Source: Sorangium cellulosum (lineage in GTDB: Bacteria; Myxococcota_A; Polyangia; Polyangiales; Polyangiaceae). From it: a stretch of DNA of 33,246 bases. The notes beneath the pieces are model-generated. The model worked only from the letters and a program-made list of their open reading frames with translations. It did no database searches and was not told where the DNA came from. The position numbers and the translations under genes were made by a program. This document shows, in pieces, positions 17,697 to 24,273 of the stretch; within the stretch, counting starts at the first letter, position 1; the number at the start of each line of letters is the position of its first letter. The DNA lies in NCBI GenBank assembly GCA_020720045.1, contig DYPH01000018.1, positions 11,294 to 44,539 on the forward strand, given 5' to 3'.

Positions 17697-18752
17697 ATGG
17701 ATCTCTTCGGTCTCCTCTCCGATCATCAGTACGGTCAGGTCTTCGTTCAGGTCGACCCGGCGTCCGGGCTCCGCGCCATCATCGCGGTCCACGACAGCCG
17801 TCTCGGCCCCGCCCTCGGCGGTTGTCGGTTCATCCATTACGACCGCGACGAAGACGCGATGCGCGACGCCCTCCGCCTCGCCCGCGGCATGACCTACAAA
17901 GCAGCCATCAGCGGGCTGAATCACGGCGGCGGCAAGAGCGTCATCTTGAAGCCGCGCGGCGAGTTCGACCGGAAGGCGCTCTTCACGAGCTTCGGTCGCT
18001 TCCTGGAAGACCTCGGCGGTCACTACGTCACCGCGGAAGACTCAGGCACCTCCATGGAAGATATGGAGACGATTCGAGCAGTTACCAAGAACGTCACCGG
18101 CATCGACCCGAAGAACGGCGGCTCCGGCGACCCGTCCCCGTTCACGGCACTCGGCGTCCGCCGCGGCCTCGAAGCCTGTGTAGAATACAAACTTGGCCGC
18201 AAGAGCCTTGAAGGCGTCCACGTCGCGGTGAAGGGGGTCGGTCACGTCGGCTGGTACCTCTGCCGCGACCTCCACGCCCTCGGCGCCAAGCTCTCGGTCT
18301 CGGATATCGACGCCGCCCGCACCCAGGCCGCCGCCCAGGAATTCGGCGCGACCGTCGTCGACAACGACACCATCCACGCGCTCGCCTGCGACGTCTACGC
18401 CCCCTGCGCGCTCGGCGCGGGCCTCAACGACGAAACGATCCCGGCCATCCAAGCGACGATCATCGCCGGCGCAGCGAACAACCAGCTTGCCGAGAGCCGC
18501 CACGGCGACGAACTCCACAAGCGGGGGATCCTCTACGCCCCCGACTACGCGATCAACGCGGGCGGCCTTGTGAACGTCGCGGCGGAGGCGTCCGGCACCT
18601 ACAACGCGGATGCTTCGCGGGCGAAGGTGCTTACCATCTACGACACCCTCTTCACGATCGCCGAGCGCTCGGCAAAGACGAACGTCCCGACCTGGAAGGT
18701 CTCCGACGCGATGGCGGAAGAGCGTTTGGCGGCGGCGAGCAAGAAGAACTGA
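17697..18752 (+). CDS. Leucine/Glu-type amino-acid dehydrogenase
   Basis: This is an NAD(P)-dependent oxidative deaminase of the Glu/Leu/Phe/Val dehydrogenase family. GLNHGGGKSVI near residue 78 holds the catalytic lysine. YVTAEDSGTSMEDM and the GIDPKNGGSGDPSPFTALGV block resemble leucine dehydrogenase more than glutamate dehydrogenase. VKGVGHVGWYLCRDL is the Rossmann loop, and GAANNQL is also typical. About 351 aa, the size of leucine dehydrogenases. ATG 17697 was taken; an in-frame GTG lies two codons upstream. A good terminator follows 22 bp after the stop. Exact substrate (Leu, Val, Phe) cannot be set by eye. Confidence 0.88.
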   Translation: MDLFGLLSDHQYGQVFVQVDPASGLRAIIAVHDSRLGPALGGCRFIHYDRDEDAMRDALRLARGMTYKAAISGLNHGGGKSVILKPRGEFDRKALFTSFGRFLEDLGGHYVTAEDSGTSMEDMETIRAVTKNVTGIDPKNGGSGDPSPFTALGVRRGLEACVEYKLGRKSLEGVHVAVKGVGHVGWYLCRDLHALGAKLSVSDIDAARTQAAAQEFGATVVDNDTIHALACDVYAPCALGAGLNDETIPAIQATIIAGAANNQLAESRHGDELHKRGILYAPDYAINAGGLVNVAAEASGTYNADASRAKVLTIYDTLFTIAERSAKTNVPTWKVSDAMAEERLAAASKKN

Positions 18753-18773
18753 CTTCGCAAACAACACCCAAAG

Positions 18774-18812
18774 AAAAAGCCGCCCCGGGAATCCCGCGGG
18801 CGGCTTTTTTTT
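18774..18812. terminator. Bidirectional rho-independent terminator
   Basis: A GCCGCCC/GGGCGGC stem (18779-18785 with 18798-18804) has an inner CGGG/CCCG extension. It is flanked by five A on the left and eight T on the right. It ends the dehydrogenase gene on the plus strand and, 5 bp after its stop codon, the ATPase gene on the minus strand. Confidence 0.9.
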
Positions 18813-18816
18813 CGGA

Positions 18817-20040
18817 CTACTTGTCTCCGCTCCAGTCAAGCTTCTCGTCCTCCGTATTCGCGACGAGTCTCATAAAATCTCTCATGCCGGCCTCGCAAAA
18901 AACGTAGCGATCTCGAATTGCCTTTCCGTTCGCGTCAGTCTCGGTCTTGAGAATTTGATAGTCCTTCGACTTCAGTTGACTGAGGGCTTGGGCCACCGCA
19001 TCTCTTTTGGTGGCTTTCAGGGTCCTCCTCTCCACTTCCTTTCGGATTTGCTCCGTAGTCACGAATTCACTGTCGTGGAGGTGTCCCATGGCTAGCAAGG
19101 TCTGCTTTCGCCACTGAAATGGCCCGACTGTTTCGCACGCCTCGACGTATTGCTTTTTGAATCGCGCTGCGTTCCGGCGCACGTAGGTTAGGAGAGCGGC
19201 TTTGTAGTGGTCGAGCGTTGCGGTGCGGATAGATTGCGCGCACGCCGCCTCCGCGACTTCCAAGCATAGAAACTGGAGTATCGACGGAGACCCACCACTC
19301 GCTTTAACGACGGCGGAGCTCACTGTTCCGTCGCATCGGATGGACAGTCGCTCCATGCCATTTTGGACAACCATAGATGACTCTGCCTCCGAGAATAGAG
19401 GCACATGGACATCCGAGAGGACTCGAGAGATACCATTGTCTGTGGCGACGAGTCTGCTGGATTCGGCGGCGGTCCCAACGACAATTAGACCAAAATGGAT
19501 CGAAGACCGATTCGCGGCGCGCTTAATCAACTCCGCAACGGCTCGAACGAGGTCAGCTGACGCTCGATGCATTTCATCGAGTACGAGCACGACTTTTTTT
19601 TCTTCACAGAGTTGAAGAAGGAGTTCGTCGGTATTTCCAGAAACGGCAGGTACAAACGTTGCGGTACTGTCTACCGAAACCTTCCCAGTGACGCTCGCGG
19701 TCATTCCAGCTGCGGCGCCCAACGACGTCGCCACTTCCAATCCTCCTCGCGACGTCCGAGAGGCAAGTTTCTCTACCTCAAGCTTTGAAAATATCTCATT
19801 TTTGAGTCCTTCGGCACCCAATTGTGCAACATTTTCGAGATGGACAAGGCATCGCTGTTTTCTCCGAACGACACGAAGAACCATGGATGTTTTCCCAACA
19901 CCATAGTCGCCAAAAACGACCGGAACCAAACCACGTTCCAAGTCTTTTTCAATATCCTTTTCGGTCGAACGTGGAGCGTAGGCATGTCGTTCCTCAACTG
20001 AGGGACGTGCTGGTACAAAGACATCACTGGGCTTTTCCAT
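18817..20040 (-). CDS. AAA/STAND-like ATPase with C-terminal winged-helix-like region, downstream of the Ro/Y-RNA array
   Basis: The protein is about 407 aa. Walker A is GDYGVGKTS (residues 44-52) and Walker B is VVLVLDEMH (Asp near 155). A Gly/Ala/Thr-rich insert lies between them (about 100-135). The C-terminal third (HDSEFVTTEQIRKEVERRTLKATKRDAVAQAL region, then a YVFCEAGMRDF end) looks like a winged-helix domain. The overall layout resembles Orc1/Cdc6- or STAND-type P-loop ATPases used as switches; this is an inference. ATG 20040 is taken; the frame runs to a TTG at 20103. The gene is clearly lower in GC than its neighbours, a sign of transfer. It directly follows the RNA array with no terminator between, so it may be on the same transcript as the Ro gene. 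Confidence 0.75.
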   Translation of the reverse strand: MEKPSDVFVPARPSVEERHAYAPRSTEKDIEKDLERGLVPVVFGDYGVGKTSMVLRVVRRKQRCLVHLENVAQLGAEGLKNEIFSKLEVEKLASRTSRGGLEVATSLGAAAGMTASVTGKVSVDSTATFVPAVSGNTDELLLQLCEEKKVVLVLDEMHRASADLVRAVAELIKRAANRSSIHFGLIVVGTAAESSRLVATDNGISRVLSDVHVPLFSEAESSMVVQNGMERLSIRCDGTVSSAVVKASGGSPSILQFLCLEVAEAACAQSIRTATLDHYKAALLTYVRRNAARFKKQYVEACETVGPFQWRKQTLLAMGHLHDSEFVTTEQIRKEVERRTLKATKRDAVAQALSQLKSKDYQILKTETDANGKAIRDRYVFCEAGMRDFMRLVANTEDEKLDWSGDK

Positions 20041-20108
20041 CGCCTCAAGAGTCACCGGATATGGACGGGAGTGCAACAACTTTTGTGGGCCGCTAAACGT
20101 CAAAAGAA

Positions 20109-20232
20109 GGTGGCGGCGGGGTTTTCACCCGCATCTCCGGGATGGAATCGGTAACCCTTCTTCTTCGGCCCCAACGAACCAGTCGTGGGACGAGGGATTG
20201 AAAAAGGGACACTCCCAGCGTGTTAACCTGGC
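20109..20232 (-). ncRNA. Y-RNA-like element 5 (last of array)
   Basis: Reading the minus strand, a 4-bp D-arm-like hairpin (ACAC/GTGT, 20220-20223 with 20209-20212) is followed by the Ro-motif helix CCCTTTTTC (20208-20200) pairing over 9 bp with GAAGAAGGG (20163-20155). Next come GGGCCGA (20171-20165), ten bases, and TTACCG (20154-20149). A perfect 5-bp T-arm follows, GCGGG (20132-20128) with CCCGC (20120-20116) around loop TGAAAAC. The last seven bases (CGCCACC) find no 7-bp partner near the D-arm, so the acceptor stem is lost or differently placed. The T-run inside is part of the helix, not a terminator. Confidence 0.6.
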
Positions 20233-20242
20233 GTTCCTTAAA

Positions 20243-20324
20243 CGATAATCCTCTCCCATCGGCCCACCGGGGTGGACGAAAGTCGAAAGAAGATAACCCG
20301 CTCTTCCGTCTGAGCTACCGCTGC
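20243..20324 (-). ncRNA. Y-RNA-like element 4 with canonical tRNA 5' half
   Basis: The 5' part reads like a tRNA: GCAGCGG (20324-20318), TA, D-stem GCTC/GAGC (20315-20312 with 20303-20300), and D-loop AGACGGAA with the conserved GG. The Ro-motif helix ATCTTCTTTC (20294-20285) pairs over 10 bp with GGGAGAGGAT (20257-20248). GGGCCGA (20265-20259), N10 and TTATCG (20248-20243) follow. I see no T-arm or acceptor 3' strand after it. Element 5 lacks an acceptor 5' strand, so 4 and 5 may be one composite RNA with two Ro-motif modules. Six of seven bases of GCAGCGG could pair with CCGCCGC in element 5, but that would break its T-stem. Confidence 0.6.
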
Positions 20325-20348
20325 AAATTCACGAACGTTCCAAGGCAC

Positions 20349-20414
20349 TGTGACGGCGGGATTCGCGCCCGCAATTGACCTTTCGGCCCGTGATGAAAGT
20401 TTCACTACGTCACA
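20349..20414 (-). ncRNA. Minimal 66-nt tRNA mimic with GAAA-capped stem in place of the anticodon arm (array element 3)
   Basis: On the minus strand the acceptor TGTGACG (20414-20408) pairs 7/7 with CGTCACA (20355-20349). TA sits at positions 8-9. D-stem GTGA/TCAC has an 8-nt loop. The anticodon arm is a 4-bp stem, GGCC-GAAA-GGTC. T-stem GCGGG/CCCGC has the 7-nt loop CGCGAAT. There is no anticodon and no CCA. The half-motif GGGCCGA is present but the TTAYCG half is missing, so it may be a deletion form of the other elements or a distinct part. This is the cleanest complete cloverleaf-like fold in the array. Confidence 0.75.
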
Positions 20415-20433
20415 CGCATCCCCAATTGGGGGG

Positions 20434-20569
20434 TGCAGCTGGCGGGATTCGAACCCGCGGCACGGCGATCCATATTCGATAACCGTCTTTCGTCGACCCA
20501 CACGCGAACGCGCATGGATAAGGGGTGAGAAACGGTGTTTTTCCTGCTCTACCACTGAGCTACAGCCGC
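20434..20569 (-). ncRNA. Y-RNA/tRNA-mimic element 2 (YrlA-like)
   Basis: The acceptor GCGGCTG (20569-20563) pairs with CAGCTGC (20441-20435), 7/7 with one G-U. TA at 8-9. D-stem GCTC/GAGC has loop AGTGGTA. T-stem GCGGG/CCCGC has the canonical T-loop TTCGAAT. In place of an anticodon arm is a Y-RNA module: ATCCAT/ATGGAT stem (20519-20514 with 20473-20468), a UUCG-capped hairpin, GGGTCGA (20499-20493), N10, TTATCG (20482-20477). The N10 pairs back with ACCGTTTCTC (20536-20527), 9 of 10. After the acceptor comes A then C-rich sequence, no CCA. Its U8-A9-G10 is the stop codon of the Ro gene. Confidence 0.85.
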
Positions 20570-21852
20570 TTGCGAAACATCACGAAAGAGAACACGAAAG
20601 TCGTGGTTGTGGGATTTTCACCCGCATTTCGGAGCCCCTTCGATAAACCTCGCTCGTCGGCCCAACGAAGTTCTCGGATCCGGCGCTTCGCCGGGACGAG
20701 ACCAACAATTGGGCAAGGTCTTGAACGAGGACTCTTTCTCCGTGTACTAGAATTGTACGAAACCACGGTGCAGCCGTCGAGGGCGAGCATATGACGCTTC
20801 CCCGTCGGTTCAATCGTCTGAAAAGAGGCAAAGAATGCGTCATCCAGCGCCTTGATCAGTCGCGTATCCGGCTTCCAGGTCAACGAGCCTTTGTCGCCGC
20901 GCCCTTGCCCGTAGATGCCGGCGGCCGCAAGGACCGACAGCGGATGGATGCGCGCCTTCTTCAGTGCCCGCTCGTCGCGGAGGCGGTCGGCGATCAAGCG
21001 CCCGTGGCCGGCGTCCGTGAGCCCGAGCGCACCCAGACGCGCGAGGTTTCGGAGGAGGGCCGTGAGCGGAAGATCGGGGAGCAACGCTTCCCAAACCGCC
21101 TTATTTGCGAGGAATTGCGACGGGATCATCTCGTGCGTAAAGCGATACTTCGCGCAGAGTTGAATGACCTCCTCGGGGCTCGTCGCCTGCTGGAGGGCAT
21201 CGAAGGCGGCAAGCGTCTCCGGGAGGAGGCTCGCGTCGGGCGCCTTGCCGACGATCCACCCGAAGATCGCCTTCTGGCGGTCGTCGACGGGATGGGCGTG
21301 GGAGAGGCGCAACATGTCGCGGTGAGACCAGCCGTCCCGCTGGCGGTATTTCGTCGTTTGATAGACGAGATCCTTCTCCGCCTTCTGCGTATACCAGCGG
21401 GCGACCGCGGTACGGAGCGCGCGGCCGAAACCGCGAAAGCGGGTCGCGGCGTCGACGAAATGAAAGAGGTGGGTCGCCGTACGCGCAACCTGGGGCAGGG
21501 CCTCAAGGGCTGCGGCCCGCGTCGCCGGGTCCCCCGCGGAAGCCGCGTAGGCAAGGGCAAGGATCGCCGAGTCATTCTTGGGGGCGCGGCCGGTCACCGA
21601 GACGGAAACAATCCGCGAAACGGTCTTTTTCCCGTCGAGCGCGAGGCAGGCATCGAGGGCGCTGAGGGCGTCCTGCGCGGTCTTTCGTGCGGTCGCGTAG
21701 TAGGTCGGGCCGTCGGCGCCGAGGATGAGGAAGCGGTCGAGGCGCCCCCAGGCATCGAGGGCGAACACCGCGCCACCGGCATGGTTGGTCACGAGACCGG
21801 CGGTCGGGTTGGCAGACTTCGGGGCGAACAGGTCAAGAACAGCGCGGAACAT
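20560..21852 (-). CDS. rsr: Ro60-like TROVE protein, VWA domain missing
   Basis: This is an RNA-binding ring of the Ro/TROVE family; bacterial Ro binds Y RNAs and takes part in RNA quality control and stress survival. The N-terminus NPTAGLVTNHAGGAVFALDAWGRL and the block KYRQRDGWSHRDMLRLSHAHP (about residues 168-188) are family signatures for the HEAT-like ring and RNA-binding surface. Similarity runs to KRHMLALD (about residue 359), the first Asp of the VWA MIDAS motif. The expected V-S-G-S and the remaining VWA domain are absent. The last ~71 residues are translated array sequence, ending at a TAG that is tRNA position 8-10 of element 2. Start ATG 21852 has GGAG 8 bases upstream. It is either a truncated gene or a TROVE-only protein. 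Confidence 0.85.
   Translation of the reverse strand: MFRAVLDLFAPKSANPTAGLVTNHAGGAVFALDAWGRLDRFLILGADGPTYYATARKTAQDALSALDACLALDGKKTVSRIVSVSVTGRAPKNDSAILALAYAASAGDPATRAAALEALPQVARTATHLFHFVDAATRFRGFGRALRTAVARWYTQKAEKDLVYQTTKYRQRDGWSHRDMLRLSHAHPVDDRQKAIFGWIVGKAPDASLLPETLAAFDALQQATSPEEVIQLCAKYRFTHEMIPSQFLANKAVWEALLPDLPLTALLRNLARLGALGLTDAGHGRLIADRLRDERALKKARIHPLSVLAAAGIYGQGRGDKGSLTWKPDTRLIKALDDAFFASFQTIEPTGKRHMLALDGCTVVSYNSSTRRKSPRSRPCPIVGLVPAKRRIRELRWADERGLSKGLRNAGENPTTTTFVFSFVMFRKRL
20602..20767 (-). ncRNA. Y-RNA/tRNA-mimic element 1 (first of array, inside the Ro reading frame)
   Basis: The acceptor CGTGGTT (20767-20761) pairs 7/7 with AACCACG (20608-20602). D-stem GTAC/GTAC (20758-20755 with 20747-20744) has a 7-nt loop. 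The T-arm is GCGGG/CCCAC (one C-A mismatch) with loop TGAAAAT. The central module has CCTCGTTC (20730-20723) pairing over 8 bp with GAGCGAGG (20655-20648), GGGCCGA (20663-20657), N10 and TTATCG, plus a CCGGCG/CGCCGG hairpin. The element starts 8 bases after the codon where Ro similarity stops, so the Ro frame reads through it. Confidence 0.75.
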
Positions 21853-22060
21853 ATAGAATTCTCCGAGGGGAGTCGGCCCATCGCTGGGCAACCGTCTCAC
21901 GTCGTCGCCCCCCGCAGCTTCGCGGGTCGGCGTCGACCGTCCGCCGTTTTCAGCGGACGTCTGCCGTTCAGCAGCGCCCGTGCCAGCGGCTGTGGGGAGC
22001 CAGATTTCCTCGGTTTCTTGATGGCGGGCCTCCGCGAGCCCCCAAATTGCGCGCGTATGC
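21853..22060 (-). other. About 210-bp leader upstream of the Ro gene
   Basis: No gene is supported here. Two small hairpins are present: CCCGC/GCGGG at 21911-21926 and GTCCGC/GCGGAC at 21939-21958. The latter's minus-strand loop (TGAAAACG) resembles the T-loops of array elements 1 and 5. No matching D-arm, acceptor or Ro motif is found, so it is not called as another array member. GGAG before ATG 21852 is the ribosome binding site. Confidence 0.4.
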
Positions 22061-22085
22061 GCTAGGAATACTAGCCTATAGGCTA
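22061..22085. promoter_or_regulatory. Operator-like nested palindromes upstream of the Ro-array operon
   Basis: TAGCCTATAGGCTA (22072-22085) is a perfect 14-bp palindrome. It overlaps a second inverted repeat, GCTAG-N5-CTAGC (22061-22075), giving three GGCTA-type half-sites at a regular interval in an AT-rich patch. This is the only AT-rich stretch between the aldehyde-dehydrogenase terminator and the Ro start. A regulator site or promoter here is an inference. Confidence 0.45.
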
Positions 22086-22123
22086 ATTACGCGCCCATGA
22101 GCACGCGAACGGCGAATTTCCAC

Positions 22124-22154
22124 AAAAAAAGCCCCTGGAGGGCTCCAGGGGCTC
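22124..22154 (-). terminator. Strong rho-independent terminator of the aldehyde dehydrogenase operon
   Basis: On the minus strand an 11-bp stem (GAGCCCCTGGA with TCCAGGGGCTT) and short loop are followed by seven T. It lies about 70 bp after the DUF779 stop. A further hairpin, CCCTCCGC/GCGGAGGG, sits at about 22188-22209 between the two. Confidence 0.9.
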
Positions 22155-22226
22155 GCGTTCCAGGCCCCCGGTCCTTGTGGGACAGGCCCTCCGCGTGCAG
22201 GCGGAGGGGAGAGCACTCGAACGTAA

Positions 22227-22607
22227 TCAGGGTCGTGGGAGAGGGCCGGCGGCCGGCTCGCCAAGCACTTCGATTTCCTCGGTGGTGAGGATCTCGCTGC
22301 GGATCAGGAAGCGCACGCCGAGGGGCGACTCCAAGGAGAAGCCGGCGCCGCGGCCAGGGACGACATCGAGGACGAGGCGGGTGTGCTTCCAGTATTCGAA
22401 CTGGGCCGCCCCCATATAGAAAGGTGTATCTTCCACCATTCCGAGGAACACGTCGCGACTACCGATGCGGAAATCCCCGACTTTAAAGCACATCGGAGCG
22501 CTTCCGTCGCAGCAGCCGCCGCTCTGGTGAAAGAGCAGCGGCCCGTTCTCGCGGGTGAGGTCACGCACAAGCGCGAGGGCGACCTCGGTGGCGACGATGC
22601 GGCTCAC
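22227..22607 (-). CDS. DUF779 protein, partner of aldehyde dehydrogenase
   Basis: The protein is about 126 aa. It has the DUF779 signature HQSGGCCDGSAPMCF and VFLGMVEDTPFYMGAAQFEYWKHT (three close cysteines, probable metal site). DUF779 genes are regularly found just after exaC/acoD-type aldehyde dehydrogenases; the biochemical role is unknown. The start is a GTG at 22607, 8 bp after the dehydrogenase stop, where family similarity begins (VSRIVATEVALALV). The longer frame to 22775 overlaps the dehydrogenase and is not supported. Confidence 0.85.
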   Translation of the reverse strand: MSRIVATEVALALVRDLTRENGPLLFHQSGGCCDGSAPMCFKVGDFRIGSRDVFLGMVEDTPFYMGAAQFEYWKHTRLVLDVVPGRGAGFSLESPLGVRFLIRSEILTTEEIEVLGEPAAGPLPRP

Positions 22608-22615
22608 GACGCCGC

Positions 22616-24136
22616 TCAGAAGAAACCCATCGGGTTCGGATCGTAGCTGACGAGGAGGTTTTTCGTCTGCTGGTAGTGGGCGAGCATCATGGCGTGATTT
22701 TCGCGCCCGATGCCCGACTGCTTGTAGCCGCCAAAGGCGGCGTGGGCCGGATAGTGGTGGTAGCAGTTCGTCCACACACGGCCTGCTTCAATGGCGCGAC
22801 CGGCCCGGTAGGCGGTGTGCGTGCTGCGCGACCAGACGCCGGCGCCCAGGCCATAGAGCGTGTCGTTGGCGATGGAGATCGCGTCGTCGAAGTCGGTGAA
22901 GGAGGTCACGGAGACGACCGGGCCGAAGATTTCTTCCTGGAAGATCCGCATCTTGTTGTGGCCTTCGAAGATCGTCGGCTGGACGTAAAAGCCCGTTGCC
23001 AGGTCGCCGCTCATCTCGCCGACGGCGCCGCCGAGGAGGACCTTGGCCCCCTCTTTCTTCCCGATGTCGATGTAGGAGAGGATCTTCTCCAATTGATCAC
23101 GCGACGCCTGCGCCCCCACCTTGGTGTCGGTGTCGAGGGGGTTCCCCGGCTTGCTCTTGCCGACGCGCTCGATGGCCATCGGAAGGAACTTGTCGTAGAT
23201 CGACTTTTGAATCAGCGCGCGGGACGGGCAGGTGCAGACCTCCCCCTGATTCAACTTGAACATCGCGAAGCCTTCGAGGGCCTTCTGAAGGAAGTTGTCG
23301 TCCTGGGCGACGACGTCCTCGAAGAAGATGTTCGGCGACTTTCCGCCGAGCTCCAGGGTGACCGGGTTCAAGTTCTCAGAGGCGTACTGCATGATGAGGC
23401 GGCCGGTCGTCGTCTCGCCGGTGAAGGCGACCTTTCCGACGCGCGGCGAAGAAGCGAGCGGCTTACCGGCTTCAATGCCGAAACCGTTGACGATGTTGAG
23501 GACGCCCGGCGGGAGAAGGTCCCCAACGAGTTCCATCCAAACGAGGATCGAAACCGGGGTCTGCTCGGCCGGCTTCAAGACGATCGCGTTGCCACCGGCG
23601 AGGGCGGGGGCGATCTTCCAGGTGGCCATCAAGATCGGGAAATTCCAGGGAATAATCTGAGCAACGACGCCGATCGGCTCATGGAAGTGATAGGCGACGG
23701 TGTGCTCGTCGAGCTGGGAGATCCCGCCTTCTTGGGCGCGGATGCAGCCGGCGAAATAGCGAAAGTGGTCGATGGCAAGCGGGATGTCTGCAGCGAGTGT
23801 TTCGCGGACCGGCTTGCCGTTGTCCCAGGTCTCGGCGACGGCGAGGAGTTCGAGATTCGCCTCCATCCGATCGGCGATCTTATTGAGAATGTTCGCGCGT
23901 TCCGTCGGTGAGGTTTTGCCCCACGCGCTCTTCGCCTTGTGGGCGGCGTCGAGGGCGTCTTCGACGTCGCTCGCGTCCGAGCGGGGGATTTCGCAGAAGG
24001 TCTTCCCGGTGACCGGCGTCACGTTCTCAAAATACCTGCCGGCGCGGGGCGCCTTCCACTCGCCGCCGATGTAGTTGCCGTAGCGGCTCTTGAACGCGAT
24101 CTTCGAACCTTCGGTATTCGGTGCGGCGTAGATCAT
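22616..24136 (-). CDS. NAD-dependent aldehyde dehydrogenase (ExaC/AcoD type)
   Basis: This enzyme oxidises acetaldehyde or similar aldehydes to acids. About 506 aa. [20 protein letters not shown] and ELGGKSPNI give the catalytic Glu region. [17 protein letters not shown] carries the nucleophile Cys, with the doubled CTC of the acetaldehyde dehydrogenase II group. EEIFGPV near the C-terminus. ATG 24136 is decided by AAGGAG 6 bases upstream; the frame extends 25 codons further without a ribosome binding site. The divergent AcoR-type regulator and the downstream DUF779 are the usual partners. Control by that regulator through the inverted repeat at 24274-24299 is likely. Confidence 0.93.
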   Translation of the reverse strand: MIYAAPNTEGSKIAFKSRYGNYIGGEWKAPRAGRYFENVTPVTGKTFCEIPRSDASDVEDALDAAHKAKSAWGKTSPTERANILNKIADRMEANLELLAVAETWDNGKPVRETLAADIPLAIDHFRYFAGCIRAQEGGISQLDEHTVAYHFHEPIGVVAQIIPWNFPILMATWKIAPALAGGNAIVLKPAEQTPVSILVWMELVGDLLPPGVLNIVNGFGIEAGKPLASSPRVGKVAFTGETTTGRLIMQYASENLNPVTLELGGKSPNIFFEDVVAQDDNFLQKALEGFAMFKLNQGEVCTCPSRALIQKSIYDKFLPMAIERVGKSKPGNPLDTDTKVGAQASRDQLEKILSYIDIGKKEGAKVLLGGAVGEMSGDLATGFYVQPTIFEGHNKMRIFQEEIFGPVVSVTSFTDFDDAISIANDTLYGLGAGVWSRSTHTAYRAGRAIEAGRVWTNCYHHYPAHAAFGGYKQSGIGRENHAMMLAHYQQTKNLLVSYDPNPMGFF

Positions 24137-24273
24137 GGGGCTCTCCTTCGGTGGGACGTCGGTACGTGATTGCCCCATCTCTTCAGCGATTGTGCCAACG
24201 GCATGACGCACCGCAAAAGCCCATTTTCTCGGTGTTTTCTGTCTTCACGGCGGCGCGTCCAACGCGCTCCACC

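Noticed and set aside
20200-20217. A terminator (GGGA-GTG-TCCC plus TTTTT on the minus strand) in the array
   Set aside because: The stem is only 4 bp with a 3-base loop, and the T-run pairs over 9 bp in the Ro-motif helix of element 5.
20434-20569. An intron-containing or standard tRNA gene
   Set aside because: Acceptor, D- and T-arms are tRNA-like, but no anticodon stem-loop can be built by removing one insert, and the insert holds a complete Ro motif with its own pairing. A Y-RNA-type mimic explains it better.
20105-20770. A CRISPR array
   Set aside because: The units are 66-166 nt, share structure and short motifs rather than an identical repeat, and no cas genes are nearby.
21939-21958. 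A sixth array element upstream of the Ro gene
   Set aside because: Only a T-arm-like hairpin is seen; no D-arm, acceptor partner or GGGYCGA-N10-TTAYCG is near it. A GGGCCGA next to the Ro start lacks the second half.
22676-23911. 411-aa plus-strand ORF opposite aldehyde dehydrogenase
   Set aside because: Antisense shadow of a strongly conserved enzyme gene in high-GC DNA.
24185-24202. A firm sigma-54 promoter for the aldehyde dehydrogenase
   Set aside because: The -24 half (TTGGCAC) is good but the -12 half lacks the GC pair at the right distance; mentioned only as a weak candidate.
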